Below are positions 34,344 to 46,202 of a stretch of 64,000 nt of DNA, one piece after another (position 1 is the first letter of the stretch; each line of letters begins with the position of its first letter). Where the stretch lies: the NCBI RefSeq assembly GCF_020520425.1, contig NC_079492.1, positions 146,475,861 through 146,539,860 of the forward strand, read 5' to 3'. Source of the DNA: Spinacia oleracea (lineage: Eukaryota; Streptophyta; Magnoliopsida; Caryophyllales; Amaranthaceae). The translations under genes and the position numbers were made by a program. The notes under the pieces are model-generated. The model had not been told where the DNA came from and did not search any database. It saw only the letters and a list, made by a program, of their open reading frames with translations.

Positions 34344-34827
34344 TTCCCTCCGTTTCTTTTTGTTCTTTTATTTTTATGCAAAGCAAGGAATAAATTAGAG
34401 TAACAAAAGAGTAGCTACAAAGTTAATGAGGCTTTTCCTCCCCCGATTACATCCAAAACCACATCTGGTGGATTGGTCATAATTCTTTTTGTTCTTTATG
34501 TTTTCCTTGTTAGGTGTTTCAAAATGTTTTTTACATTTCTTTTTATATTATCACATAAATGTTTTAATATTCTATCAAAAATTTTGTCCAATGATTATTT
34601 TAACCAATTAAACTCATTGGGTCATTTAATCATTCACACTTTTTTCATTGAGACATTAAATTTTTCTCATTTTCTCAATATCAGAATTTTGATAAAAGTG
34701 AAAACATTATAAATAAACGTAATATGTCTTGTTTAAATAAAAAATAGAGGAATCTCAATGTACATTAATTATTCATTAATAATCATGTAAAAAACCAAAC
34801 ATAAAGAACAAAAAAAAACGAATGAAG
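34344..34827. mobile_element. Large Stowaway-like MITE
   Basis: TTCCCTCCGTTTCTTTTTGT at the left and, inverted, CTTCATTCGTTTTTTTTTGT at the right. TA flanks both ends. 484 bp and AT-rich; a frame of 79 codons inside is not gene-like. Confidence 0.8.
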
Positions 34828-35167
34828 TATTTCATAGCTATGTGATAAAGACGTACATTTGCAATTATTATTCGATTTTGTTGCAATTAGGGTCATACTT
34901 AGATCAAGTCATGCTCGGGTGAGTCAGGTCGAAATGTCTAATGTCAATAACGAGTCACACCTCTTCATTATTAGGTTGCATAATTAATCACAAATCATAT
35001 CAGGCGGCGATAGATCATCAAGAGTCAATTTCAGGTAATTTCAAGATTTGAGATCGAATTGGTAACTTTAGTGTTTATAGTACTCCGTATTTAAACACAT
35101 ACTATAAGTGGCGGTGTCAATGAGGTGTATGACTGTATGAGGGTGGCCACCAACAACCCGAGGTTGT

Positions 35168-35410
35168 TTTTTCGGATATCAGATATGTGTGGCAACACAC
35201 ATATCAGCTAAAAGACAAATAGCTAAAAGATAAAAAAGGAAGTACCATTTATGTTAAAAAAAGTACAATTCTGTAAAAAAAAGTACCATTCAGTTAAAAA
35301 AAGTACCATTTTTGTTTAAAAAAGTACCATTTAATTTCTTTTTTATCATTTTTCTTATTTTGTCTCTTACTATGATATGCATTTGCCCACACATATCTGA
35401 TATCCGAAAA
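35168..35410. mobile_element. Hairpin-ended MITE with AAAAAGTACCATT array
   Basis: The outer TIR, TTTTCGGATATCAGATATGT, is inverted at 35383-35410. The left TIR continues into a perfect hairpin (ATATGTGTG, loop GCAA, CACACATAT). The core (35239-35335) is about five copies of GTTAAAAAAAGTACCATT. Confidence 0.8.
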
Positions 35411-35600
35411 TATTTCCTCCCAACAACCCAGAGAAGAAGGGAAAACCCCTTTAAATAAATACTACTATGTCAAAATATAATAAATAAATATATACTTCAT
35501 ACTTTTTAGCATGCAACCGGATAAAATTTCTTGCTCCGCCGCTGCATACTATCGGATAAACTTATTAGGTTCATCAGAAATTGAGTTTTGTTTTCTTGTT

Positions 35601-35800
35601 CTACGTACTACGAGGAGTTCCCACCGCCTTTGGCAAGTGGACTAATCTCCCGCGGGAGTTTGCATGGGTATCTCGACGGGAAGCATCCCTCCCAGTTGAG
35701 ATTTTTTCCATACCCAAGGCTCGAACCCGAGACGACGAGACCTTGATTAATGAGCATGAGCCCTTAACCACTCGTGACAACCTCAATTGGTTCAGAAATT
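35601..35800 (-). mobile_element. tRNA-derived SINE
   Basis: Read on the minus strand, CACGAGTGGTTAAGGGCTC is an A-box region and GGGTTCGAGCC a B box at tRNA spacing. A GC-rich unrelated body follows. Confidence 0.65.
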
Positions 35801-36125
35801 AAGTTGTGATGGTTAACTCTAACTTGTGGCAAACTGAAGTCTTGATTGCAAAAAATCAGTTTTAGATTCAAACAAGAAAAGCTGGAAGAGGGACCAGAAT
35901 TAACAAACTGAAAATAAGCAAACAAACTAGCCAAATTCTCCAATATATATATACAAATTATACTATCTACATCCCCATCATAATATATCTCCATCTAATT
36001 ATATCCACCCTGTATATATCAGAGCAGATATTTACATATCCAGATGATATCATTATGTAGTTACAAATAATGTTACATTATGATCAAATGAGATTACATA
36101 CAGTTATGTATGCAGAACCTTAAAC

Positions 36126-39100
36126 TTATGTTCCATTACAGTTGACATCCTGAGTGTTTACAACATTATAGTATAAGGTGGATGATCGATCATCGAATTT
36201 GGAGACTAAATGATGCGCGAAAAGTCCACAGTATTTCTTCCCCATTCTCGCGATGAAAATGTCAGTCACTTTCTTAAGCATGCTATCTTCTTGAATCCAT
36301 GGTTGCTTTACAAACTCCACCAGGGGCATCCACTGTAAATGTGCAGTAAAAGAAACAGAATTCAAAACCAGGCCAGATTGTTCATACTCTTTAAAGGTCC
36401 AAAACGACTTATTTTGACTTATTTAAGACAAAATAAGTTCAGAAAAAATAAGTTTTTTTTAGACATTTTCATATATAAATAAGTTTATTTCAGAAAGAAT
36501 AAGTTTTTTTCAGATAAAATAAGTTCAGATAAAATAAGTCCAATAGAACGGAACTTGCAATAACTCAAATGTGCATACCTTGGCAGCCAAAATTTCGTGA
36601 TCGTCAACCTTGATTTCAGTTGAAAGAGGCTTTAGCATACCGATGAAGAACAAATCTGATTTTTCAAATGCCATGTTTTGAGCATGCCTGAAAAATAACA
36701 TAATCTTTCATTACTAATTAAATTTTTGATAGAACATATTTGCTCTGCTACTTGAACAGGATTTTTTTGGACACATTAAGAAAAATCTGTAAGTTCGATT
36801 TCAGTAGGCCAGAGATATGATATGCTACTCCATAATAAGTTAATATGGATAATGTTGAATTGTTGTCTTGTTGATTGAATTTAGCTTTGGCATGGACCAA
36901 GTTTAGTTACCTGAAAGCAATAACTTCAACGAATTCAGTATCAATCTGCAAAGATTCAACACCATAAAATCAACATTTATCCATAGTGGAAAGTCAAAAC
37001 ATGCCAACAAAAGTAACATGTTTATGATCATATAGGCATAGTACGCCATACTGATACAACTAATCATGTTAATTTTGAAAACAGGCAACAAACAACTTTT
37101 TGTGGCTACCAAAAATCTTGTTTTTTTTGTTTCCAAAATTTGCAATGGTAGCAATTAGGCTCGACAATCACAGACTTAAAGGGAGTTTAAATCTCACCCC
37201 AGTTTCTTCCTTGACTTCTCTAACAGTTCCAGTGTATATCTCTTCTGCCTAATCAGTAAGAAAAAACCAGGAGTAAACGACATGAGTTAATACAAAACAA
37301 AGAAAGCATGAAAAATGCTTGAGCCACAGAAAAAATATATCAAGTACCTCTTGAATAAAACCAGTTGGAATTTTCCAAAATCCAACAAAGGGTGGAGCAC
37401 AATACTTCTCTTGCACTACAAGTACCTATAAGTCATCCATAAACAATGATTACATTCTCATATGATCTTCACTTTATCCTGGATTTTAAACATACCAAGT
37501 GCTTGTTTGGTTCACTTGGATAGTAACTTCCCATTGGAAGTTAATTCCTTTGTTAACTTCCTAGGAAATAACTTGCAACCAAACACATCCCACAAAAGTT
37601 GCAAGAAAACCGTACCTCATTTTTATCGTTGATGACGAATCCTCCAACCCCTACTTGGTGTGAGGCGTTGGCCGGTAGCATAGAAGGCCCTTCCGGTATC
37701 CAATAGGTTAACATTACATACCCGCGCTCTGCGTGATGATATTGGAACCCTTCCTACACCATTCGTAGTCACGATAAGCAATAAGTACCTCTCTTCCAAA
37801 TTGGGGTGGGAATTCAAATCTGAGACCTATCGTACTCAGAACTTCAGTCTTAAGCACTAGGCTAAGACCTCATTGGTAGTACATTCCAACATAATAGTCA
37901 TATTTGATTGTGATGCTTAAACCTTGTTACAATTGGATCGGACCATTTACTTAATTACTTGTCATAATGTGTATTGAGTTATACGGGTGAAAATTATATT
38001 GTTGCACCTAAACAAGTACTCTCTACTCTACTACTCTACTACTCCGTACTTAAGTACACCATTTTTTGAAACTCAAATATGCTAAAAATGCAACATAACT
38101 TTCTCAGTCCTGATCAGTATAACATTGATTATCAGATTTGAACTAGCAAAGACATGCAAATATGCAATATAACCTCTTGTTGATCTGCCCCAAATTAATA
38201 ATCACGGTTGATAATCTAATTTGAACTAGTAATGTGATAATTAAATACGGAAAGACGGGGAGAAAAATATTTGAGGGAGTGATAAGACTCACCTTTACTG
38301 CAATTGGTACAAGTTCAGAATATTCTGATGGCAATTTTAGCCAAATTCCTTTCTTCCCCTGAGGTAAGCAAAAGGGGACAAAAATAAAAACCTTGTTTAG
38401 AAATAAACATCAATTTAATTCATTTTAAAGGAAATGACCAATAATCAGAAAATCAGCAGAAAATATTCACTTATAACAGGTTCGAATCCCCCACTCCCCC
38501 GTTTGTGATTTGTAATGCCCTTGTGGCTCATTCGGGACAAAAAAGTAAAAACCAATAATCATCACAAAATGGAAAGTAAATTACCTTAATTGTCCACCGA
38601 GAAAGTGATGATTGAAGCATAGAAGCAAAAACATTTGGATTAGAGGGTAATTTATCTGGGTTAACAATGACTCCTCCGTACTCATCATCAAAATAATCTA
38701 AAGTTCTTGAAATCGCTTCATTCATCCCATTGATCTTACTTTGGAACAACAAATTTGATGTGCCAACTTTATTAATACTGCCTGAATTTGTACCCTTTGA
38801 ACAAATTACTGCACAGAACACAACAACACAACCTTAATTCATCCCTTAATCACTAAATTAAACAATCATCATTTCTCATTGAAAATGTTTTCTGCCAAAC
38901 AAAATAGAGTTTAAAAGACATGTTCCTGTGAGGTTGATATCATTGTATGTAATTTGTGGTGACTAAACTTGTTGTATACAATACACCCATTAAATCATTT
39001 AACTTCTGAATTAAAATAATGAAATGATAAATCAAATTATTCAAAAAAAATGTAGCTTAAATTAAATATATATATAAAAAAAATTATATATAAAAAAAAA

Positions 39101-39241
39101 GGAGAAGGAAGAAAGATTACCTTTGGAAGAAGAGGGCTTTGGAGAAGAATGTAGGCCAACAAGGGAAGTGGAGTAAGAAGTTCTGAAACCAAACTCTTTA
39201 GGAAGAGAGAGAAAGTTAGCTTCAAGCATTTTCAACTCCAT
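36126..39241 (-). CDS. Nudix hydrolase (plant NUDT2/NUDT8-like), 9 exons, 342 aa
   Basis: Exons on the minus strand: 39121-39241, 38585-38808, 38293-38358, 37616-37753, 37348-37425, 37198-37248, 36911-36945, 36579-36687 and 36126-36332. All are in frame with GT-AG junctions. Residues 1-75 are Ser-rich and resemble an organelle transit peptide. The plant-specific N-terminal domain follows (EYGGVIVNPDKLPS...SSLSRWTIKGKKGIWLKLP). The Nudix box spans residues 205-227: TGFIQEAEEIYTG then REVKEETGI, with every metal-binding residue present. It ends near IARMGKKYC. Relatives hydrolyse ADP-ribose, NADH or similar nucleoside diphosphates. Substrate and compartment here are inferences. A second in-frame Met four codons in is an alternative start. 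SINE and Tourist-like fragments sit in its introns. Confidence 0.95.
36395..36552. mobile_element. Tourist-like MITE fragment in Nudix intron 8
   Basis: It shares AAATAAGTTCAGA-type internal repeats and GACTTATTTTGACTTATTT with the 19392-19804 element. Ends are degraded. Confidence 0.6.
37756..37880 (-). mobile_element. tRNA-derived SINE next to a Nudix exon
   Basis: On the minus strand, ATGAGGTCTTAGCCTAGTGC leads an A-box region and GGTCTCAGATTTGAATTCCC a B box. The 3' part runs right up to the splice acceptor of exon 4 at 37754. Confidence 0.65.
38470..38548 (+). mobile_element. 5'-truncated SINE in Nudix intron 2
   Basis: A B box (AGGTTCGAATCCCC) is followed by TGTGGCTCATTCGGGACAAA and an A-rich tail. 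The same tail type ends the SINE at 46203-46670. Confidence 0.6.
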
Positions 39242-40887
39242 TAATTTGTAAAATTTATTTAATTAACCCCCTTAATTAAGATTTATGTTCTGGATTAACA
39301 TAAATAAATGAAGATTAGAGATTGTTGTGTCAACTTCAATGTGACTAATTTCTGGTGAGATTAGGCTTACACAGATTAAACATGTGACTAAATAGACAAA
39401 TTTCAGACGGTTTTTGCTTTGATGTGTAAGAGATGAAGTAGAAGATAAATGTGAGGGATCTCCCAAGATATCTGGGTTCTTTTATAAAGCTTGTAATAAA
39501 GAAATAGATTAAGGTGGGAAAAAGGCAGAAATATGTGGTTGTAGACTTGTAGTGTAGTACGTGGGTTCGGCTTTCGGATGAAGGAGAATCTGATCATATA
39601 TAAGTTTGGCATATTGTTGTATAAAAATAAAAAATAAAAATAAAAGAAGTTTGGCACATTGTTCATGCCTTAAAGAGTGGTGATATTTGTGAATTGTGGA
39701 GCCGTGGTTTGAGAAATGACATAAATGTATGTCCAATAGACATGCATACAAACATATTTGAAAGTGAAATTTGGGTCCATGATGATAAAGAGTTTGAACA
39801 AATCAACAAAATGGTTGAAATAAAATGTACGGGCTAAAACTTCAATTTGACATATAGGATAACAAAGGAGTCTATGCAAAAAAATCTTAATGCATATGGA
39901 GTATTTCATAGGGAGCAAGGGTCAAGCGATATGATAGAAGACTGGGTCTAATATGAGTAGACCAGGTTATTGTGCGGGTCGGGTCAGGTTGGTGCGGGTC
40001 AAAAGCGGGTAAGATAATTAAAAAAAGTCATTTTTTACGGGTTAAAGCGGCCGTGGATCATTAGCGGGTCAATAACAAGTACTGTAAGGAAAGTGGCGAA
40101 AACACAAGTGAATATGAATCATACACATACACGTAACTTTTTATTTCAAAAATATTTTGTTATAAGTTTGAACTTATATTAACCATGTTAACTAAGGCTG
40201 AAGGCTCTATCTAATAAGAATTTTACCTAATTAAAACCATGTATGTTAACTTGACCTTATAATCATTGGAAACTAGATTTATGTATGGGTATATAATCAA
40301 CGGAATGATCTTGTTGTGTGTTTGAGGCACACGTGGATTTAGAAATGAGCGATTGAGCGTGAGTCACTAGTTGTTGAAAGAAATAAAAAGGTTGATGATG
40401 AAGTACACGAAACCAAATTAAAAATGGAGATTGTTGTCAGAAATTCACTCTTGAATCTTGTCAGTGTCCACTATCATACTTAAAAACAAATTACTCAGTA
40501 AGAGTGAGAGAGGTACCTAACAAATACAATAATAATGCTGCATAAAGCATATTCATATTATGCTTATATTGGATAAACACATCAGCTAAGTACCCAACAA
40601 ATTGTACCAACATGATATATGCCACCATTATCTTTAGGGGCTAGAGGTTGGGGCCGTGGTTTGTGGGACCGGCCATCAGTTACAGACTACCCGTCTATCC
40701 TTAAAAGATTGTCTTAAAGGTTTTTGTTCACTTTTTAAAAAGTTTGACAAAAAAAAACGTGAGCAATACAAATCAAATAAGATATGGGACAAAAAGATAG
40801 AGACATCTATTTATGAAATGACAATATTTTAGAGACGAGAGAGTAATATTTTATGAAATTATTGGAATTTGATTGGAATTGAAACCT
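39242..40887. other. Intergenic, upstream of the Nudix gene
   Basis: AT-rich DNA with a GGGTCGGGTC-rich patch at 39970-40075 resembling an end of a hAT-type MITE. No second end was found. No gene supported. Confidence 0.4.
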
Positions 40888-40889
40888 AC

Positions 40890-40945
40890 TCCCTCCGTCC
40901 CGGAATACTTGACCTGTTTTCCTTATCGGATCCCCCCTAATGTTG
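40890..40945. mobile_element. One-ended Stowaway-like remnant
   Basis: TACTCCCTCCGTCCCGGAAT at 40890 onward is a Stowaway terminus without a visible partner. Confidence 0.5.
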
Positions 40946-41845
40946 GAATAAAGTTATGTATGGATTATGGAATAATGTTTTCAAACACAGCATAATGTTT
41001 TCTACTAACAGGATCCGCGAGCCTTGAAAACTTTAGTCATGTGTCTTTAGTCATCTAATATAATTCGTATTAAAAAGAAAAAAGAATGGACTACACATCT
41101 CTTTTTTTCCTTCTGAAACAATTAATCAATATTTGTGCATCTTTGCCTCTTATATGGTTTCTGACATCCCTATGAAAATTATCTTCAAAACTTCAATTTT
41201 ACATATAGGCTAACAAAGGAATCTATGTAAAAAAATCTTATACATATGGAGGAGCAAGTATCAAGCGATATGACAGAAGACGGGCTCTGGTTAACTAAAT
41301 TAAGTACTCCTTACTTCATAGTGTGTATGTATGAGTAGACCTCAGATATTTTTTGCTGAAAATAAATAAAAATCGAATCCACACAAGGTTTAAAGTAGAA
41401 AAATAAGTTACTCCCAAAAATTAAAATAAAATTATAAGAGCTAGTTTTCTATCATGCCGTCTAACATTTAGTTAACTATCAAGGTTTCTTGATCTACTAG
41501 ATGGGTACGAAGTTGATGATTTGAACGTGATCTCACAATTTACTAATTTTCGAAGCATCTTTTACATGCTATTGAGTGACAACTGACAACTACATAAATA
41601 ATTTGACTTTTTTAAACGAAATGTACATTAACCTTAGAAGAATATTGCCAAATCATGTATTCTCTATTACCTCTGTTTTCCTAAGTTCTGCTCGATCACT
41701 TACCATTTTCATCTATGTTTCTAAGTTTGGGTTGTCTCCCACTTGAATTTTTCTAGTTAATACAGCAAATGAGTATAACTCGGGAACATGGAGGTGGGGA
41801 GGTAGTATGATATAGTATCATGGTGCTGTCAAGTGGAGGTTTAGG

Positions 41846-41966
41846 TGTGTTTTATTTATCTAATTTCACTTGTTTTTTCTGAACTTATCTTTTTTAAATT
41901 TATTTAAATTTATTTAAACTTATTAGAATTTAACATAATTTAGTTATAAGGTGAACATGACATGGT
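41846..41966. mobile_element. Short Tourist-like MITE
   Basis: GGTGTGTTTTATTTATCTAA at the left and ATAAGGTGAACATGACATGG at the right are inverted relatives of the 16313 and 55174 elements. A second right-type end lies at 42340-42385. Confidence 0.55.
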
Positions 41967-42412
41967 CTTAAGATGTGTTTGGCTTAATCGCGTAAAACTT
42001 TTTCATGAAATTTATTTTCACATTGTTAATTATTTTCCGTTGTTCGTTTTGACAAGGGATGAAAAATAATTTTTAAATAACACTCTCTAGAATGGAAAGC
42101 ATTTTCCATTTGAAATGAATGAACTACTCTTTCACTTTTCTTTCTTACCCCCCTTTTCTCTCTTCCCATCAATCCTCACACATTAAAGTACGTTTTATTC
42201 ATCTTATTTTTACTCATTTTCCTACTTATTAGAACCCGTCATAACGTATTTAGTTATTAATTGTATGTCGGAATCCTTATTTTTCCCAAACATATATTAT
42301 CTGAACTTATATAAACTTAAATGAACTTATCTGAACTGTTTCCCCCTAAAATAAATAGAAATAAGATAAACATAATAGAGCCTGAAATGTATTTTTTCCT
42401 TAAAGATTTTCC

Positions 42413-42717
42413 TAGACTTGATCAAACACCGGGCATGGGCATAAAAAAACAGCCCGGTATGTCGGACCGGGCCAAGATTCGGGACAAAAATTTGTGCCCA
42501 AACCCGCTATTTTCGGGCCTAAAATATCGGATTTTCGGGCCATTTTCGGACCAGGCCAAATTTATAACTAAAAAGTCTACTTTTGTGTTTCTCAAACCCG
42601 CCCAAAAAAATTACTTTTTCAGAGCGGGTCAGGTCGGGCCCAAAAACAGGGCCGGAAATTTCTGCCAAACCTGCAAAAGGCCGGGCCGACGGGCTGGGCT
42701 CGTCTCGACCAGGTCTA
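42413..42717. mobile_element. hAT-like MITE with GGGCC-rich ends
   Basis: An exact 8-bp duplication, GATTTTCC, is at 42405-42412 and 42718-42725. The ends TAGACTTGATC and, inverted, TAGACCTGGTC are TIRs. The subterminal regions are rich in CGGGCC in opposite orientations. An 8-bp target duplication is the hAT mark. A 140-codon frame across it is an artefact of GC bias. Confidence 0.85.
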
Positions 42718-42925
42718 GATTTTCCATAGAAAAGTACTCCTAAGGCTACAAAATGACGTATATCATCGGGATTTGCCAGATGCTGAAATGCATACGTATG
42801 AGTTAGTACGTCATAAGCCAAATGAGTAATTAACATATGGAAATATGCAGGTGAGAATTAATTTTCCTTATCCATCCATTATTAATTTGATTTAATCTAT
42901 CTCAATTTAATACATCGACCGCATA

Positions 42926-43037
42926 TAATTGATGGATAGCTCAGTTGGTTAGAGCTTCCATCCCGATTTCAGGTTATCCTGGGATCGATTCTCATCCCTA
43001 CCTTTGTGGTTTATTTCGCACACAAAAAAAAAAAAAA
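42926..43037 (+). mobile_element. Young tRNA-derived SINE with intact target duplication
   Basis: The head GGATAGCTCAGTTGGTTAGA is almost a plain tRNA 5' half (A box). GGGATCGATTCTC is the B box. A short tail, TTTGTGGTTTATTTCGCAC, and about 16 A follow. The perfect 12-bp repeat ATCGACCGCATA flanks at 42914-42925 and 43038-43049. Confidence 0.85.
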
Positions 43038-43119
43038 ATCGACCGCATAACTGAAGTTGATACATTTATGGTTCTTTATTTAGGCATATTTGCTTGTGTA
43101 TAATTTCAAACCCAAATTC

Positions 43120-43545
43120 TTATATGAGACTGTCTTCACCATCAACTGATGGTGAGACCAGTTTACACTTGCGAATTTAGATATGTTACTTCTATAGTTT
43201 AGACATGTTATTTTTTTTAAAAAAATTAGAGAAAGTACTTTTTTTAGTTTAGGTATGTTACTTCTATAGTTTATACTTTATACATGTTACTTTTTTTATA
43301 CAAAGTAGTTTTAGGGGAGATACCTTCTTACTTTAGGTATGTTACTCCTATAGTTTAGACATGTTACTTTTTTTTATACGGAATAGTTTTAGGGGTGGTA
43401 CATTTTTAGTTTAGGTATGTTACTTCTATAGTTTAGACATGTTACTTTTTTTTTATATAGTTTTAGGGGAGGTACGCTATTGGTTTCGCGCTCGTCACAC
43501 CATCAAGTTGATGGTGTGACTGGTCTCACGGGAGACGTGCTTAAT
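43120..43545. mobile_element. Hairpin-ended MITE with TTTAGGTATGTTACTTCTAT repeats
   Basis: The left end holds CACCATCA-AC-TGATGGTG (43137-43154). The right end holds a 23-nt palindrome with stem CACACCATCAA (43496-43518). Both abut GTCTCA-type outer ends. The core has three to four ~80-bp units with TTTAGACATGTTACTTTTTT. Same family as 55673-56437. Confidence 0.75.
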
Positions 43546-43579
43546 TTCAAATACTCCGTAGTAATATATTTGTTTGGTA

Positions 43580-43704
43580 GGGAGTACCCGTGTTCGATCC
43601 CCCATAATAACAATTGGGAGGGGATTGAAACCTAACCATCCAGAACTCGCCCCAAATTCGAATTAGCCATAAGGATGAATCGGGTGCTAATACAAAAAAA
43701 AAAA
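43580..43704 (+). mobile_element. 5'-truncated SINE
   Basis: It matches the 14301-14460 SINE from the B box (GTGTTCGATCC) to the end (GTGCTAATAC) and carries an A tail of about 14. The A-box half is missing. Confidence 0.7.
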
Positions 43705-44285
43705 ATATTCAACTATGATTAAACAAACTATAAAAAAGTTGATACATAGTAGAAAATGTTCATTGAGACAAATCTCAATGTTCGTATGTTGCTACGGAGT
43801 ACGTTTTTTTGTTACGTATAAATTACGACAAAAAGTTAAAGTCACTTGTATGAATTGTAACAAAGTTATAACATGTCAACTAATAGGAATCCAAGGAAAA
43901 AATAGTTATTGGGAAAGTTTTTGGCGGTCCTTTCCATGTCTCATCCTATAAATCATTGTGGTAACTATTTCCATTGTAGTAACTATTTCAAGGTTCTACT
44001 ACAGAGACATCAATGACGGATCTTCTTTTTCCTTGGGTGTGCCCGACCTCCCCGGTAGGAAACTTTTTTCCTAAAATTTGTGTATAATCGTATAAATTAC
44101 ATATTATATTGCTTAAGTTTATGGCCTTCTCGTAAAACTGTTTAAGATGCACCGCTATACGGAGTAGTTAATTAACATCAAGTATTTATTTCCAAACTAT
44201 AACCCCTCATATTTGTAGGCCTAGATTAACTTGTGCATGGTTAAATATAGGGATCGGTCACAAGTTTCCACCTTAAATCGGGAGC
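43705..44285. other. Intergenic, nothing recognised
   Basis: AT-rich, with two TACGGAGTA 9-mers at 43793 and 44158. No gene supported. Confidence 0.4.
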
Positions 44286-44286
44286 G

Positions 44287-44507
44287 GAACTTCGGCATGT
44301 TGTGTTGTGTTTCAAAACACATCACAAGGGCATTTTGTGTACCATTCATTAAAAAGAAAGTACCATTTCGTTAAACGGAGTACCATTACGATAAAAACAT
44401 GATAAAAACATGTACCATTACGATTAAAACATGTACCATTGAAATTCACTGTATTTACAGAAATACCCCTGTGATGTATTTTACATCACATCATGCCGAA
44501 TTTACTT
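44287..44507. mobile_element. Hairpin-ended MITE with TACCATTACGAT repeats
   Basis: The outer TTCGGCATG is inverted at 44492-44500. The left hairpin has stem TGTGTTGTGTTT/AAACACATCACA; the right hairpin has GTGATGTA/TACATCAC (44471-44489). The core repeats GTACCATT(A/T)CG with AAAACATG, close to the motif in the 35168 element. Confidence 0.75.
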
Positions 44508-45929
44508 CCTCTAAACCGTATGAAGTGATTTGAAACATCTCAGTTTTTTATGGAGTATTTTATTAGCGTCGGCATTCATATGGATCATTTGGGAACATGA
44601 CTTTACACTCCACCTCATAATCTCATATACGAAGTATGTGACGTACTGATATCCATCAATAATTCAAGTTGTGCTTCAATTCTACCAAAAATAATAATAA
44701 TTCAAGTTGTGCAATAATCCGCCACTCCATTTAGCAGTAGTACAAGTTGTGCAACTGATTTGAATCGAAGGTACAATCATATTTTAGTTGTTAAATCCAA
44801 CATATAAAACAAATGTAATTAAATTAAGAGGACAACAACAAACATTATCACGTATGATGCCATTTGATGCAAGGGGCCGGGCAGCAAAAATGTACTAGTA
44901 ATCAATGCGATAGAACCATTTTATTGAGTAATCATTAAGTTTGAATAATGAAAAAGTAGGTAAAAATTAATAGAAAATTAATGTGTCAGGGTCTGTAATT
45001 CGGGGTTAAGTATGAGGGATATCCGGATAAACTCACCTCAGACCCACCCATTTAGACGATCCATTAACCAATATTGCCAGTAATAAGAAACGAAACTACT
45101 ATCAATGTACTCCGTGCATTTTCAATAGAGGACATTAAGAAAATCCGACTACGAACAAGTTTACATGATTCTAACGTTGAATACTAACTATACGGATAAT
45201 AGACTCAGCTGAAATAATCCCTTGAACTTTTTTTCTTTTTTTTGGCAGTAATCCCTTGAACTTGTAGGTTAATTATTTCTTAACAGTTTTCTAAGAAAAT
45301 TGACAAAGAGAAATAATAGGTTTTTTCTGTGTGTAAATGAGTCGACATTATAATTCACAAAAACGTACAATATGTCACATATTGTACACAAACTCTTAAT
45401 GTTTATCATTAAGCAAAAATCTCATAAGTAGGAACAAAAATAAGTAGTACTTCTAATTCTAATTACGGAGTTTAAGTGTTACACAAAATGCTTACAAGTT
45501 ATACCAAAATGCTTACAAGTTATAACCCTTTGATGTACGTGTATGGTGTGTGTATCCACTATTCTCTCCCACTTACGAAATGTAGCATTAAAGTCAAAAT
45601 CTCGTGCTTAATTTGGTTGACTTACTTTAAATTTGCTTTTCTTTTGATAACTTGCTACACTGACTTTTGCCACACTATCAGATTTATTATCAGATAAGAT
45701 TAAAATATACCGACGGAAAATGACCCAAAGTTTATACTACAGAAATTATTGGCATATTATAAGTAATTAATTAGTGGCTGATGCAAAATTACAAATCAAA
45801 TAGATAAGTTTTGAAGTTACGATAATTACGGTAGATTAATACAAAAGTTCAGTGAACCTAATCATTGACCGTTTGATTATTTTTATTTTATTGTGAATGA
45901 ATCTTTAAGGGCAATATGAATTATAAATA
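44508..45929. other. Intergenic, nothing recognised
   Basis: AT-rich DNA with scattered short direct repeats such as CAAAATGCTTACAAGTTATA (45485-45523). No gene or RNA supported. Confidence 0.4.
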
Positions 45930-46012
45930 AGGGCGGGAAAACTCGAACTTGAGACCTATAGTACACAGACTCTCAGTTTTAACAAATAGACCGAGATCTC
46001 ATTGGTATTAAC
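45930..46012 (-). mobile_element. tRNA-derived SINE fragment
   Basis: The minus strand reads ATGAGATCTCGGTCTATTTG, then GGTCTCAAGTTCGAGTTTTC (B box). Same family as the copy at 37756-37880. Confidence 0.6.
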
Positions 46013-46202
46013 CGTTGATCGATCATGACCATAGCTAGAGTAACATTCAGAAATTATTGACCCAACCCACAGGCATACACAAGGCACTGTAAATCCCAAA
46101 CAATATCATTCGCGTGTTTTCATTCTTACGTCGGTAACATGGTCAAATTCGTGCATTAGTAAATGTGTCAGACAAACTATTACGATTATTTAGGAACGGA
46201 TG

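Noticed and set aside
37620-37753. GC-rich body of a SINE
   Set aside because: At first taken as part of the adjacent SINE; it is exon 4 of the Nudix gene and fits the protein frame exactly.
42321-42743. 140-codon frame
   Set aside because: It lies across the hAT-like MITE and its GGGCC-rich ends, with no domain.
42926-43000. A tRNA gene
   Set aside because: The 5' half is tRNA-like, but the 3' half does not pair back. An A tail and target duplication show it is a SINE.
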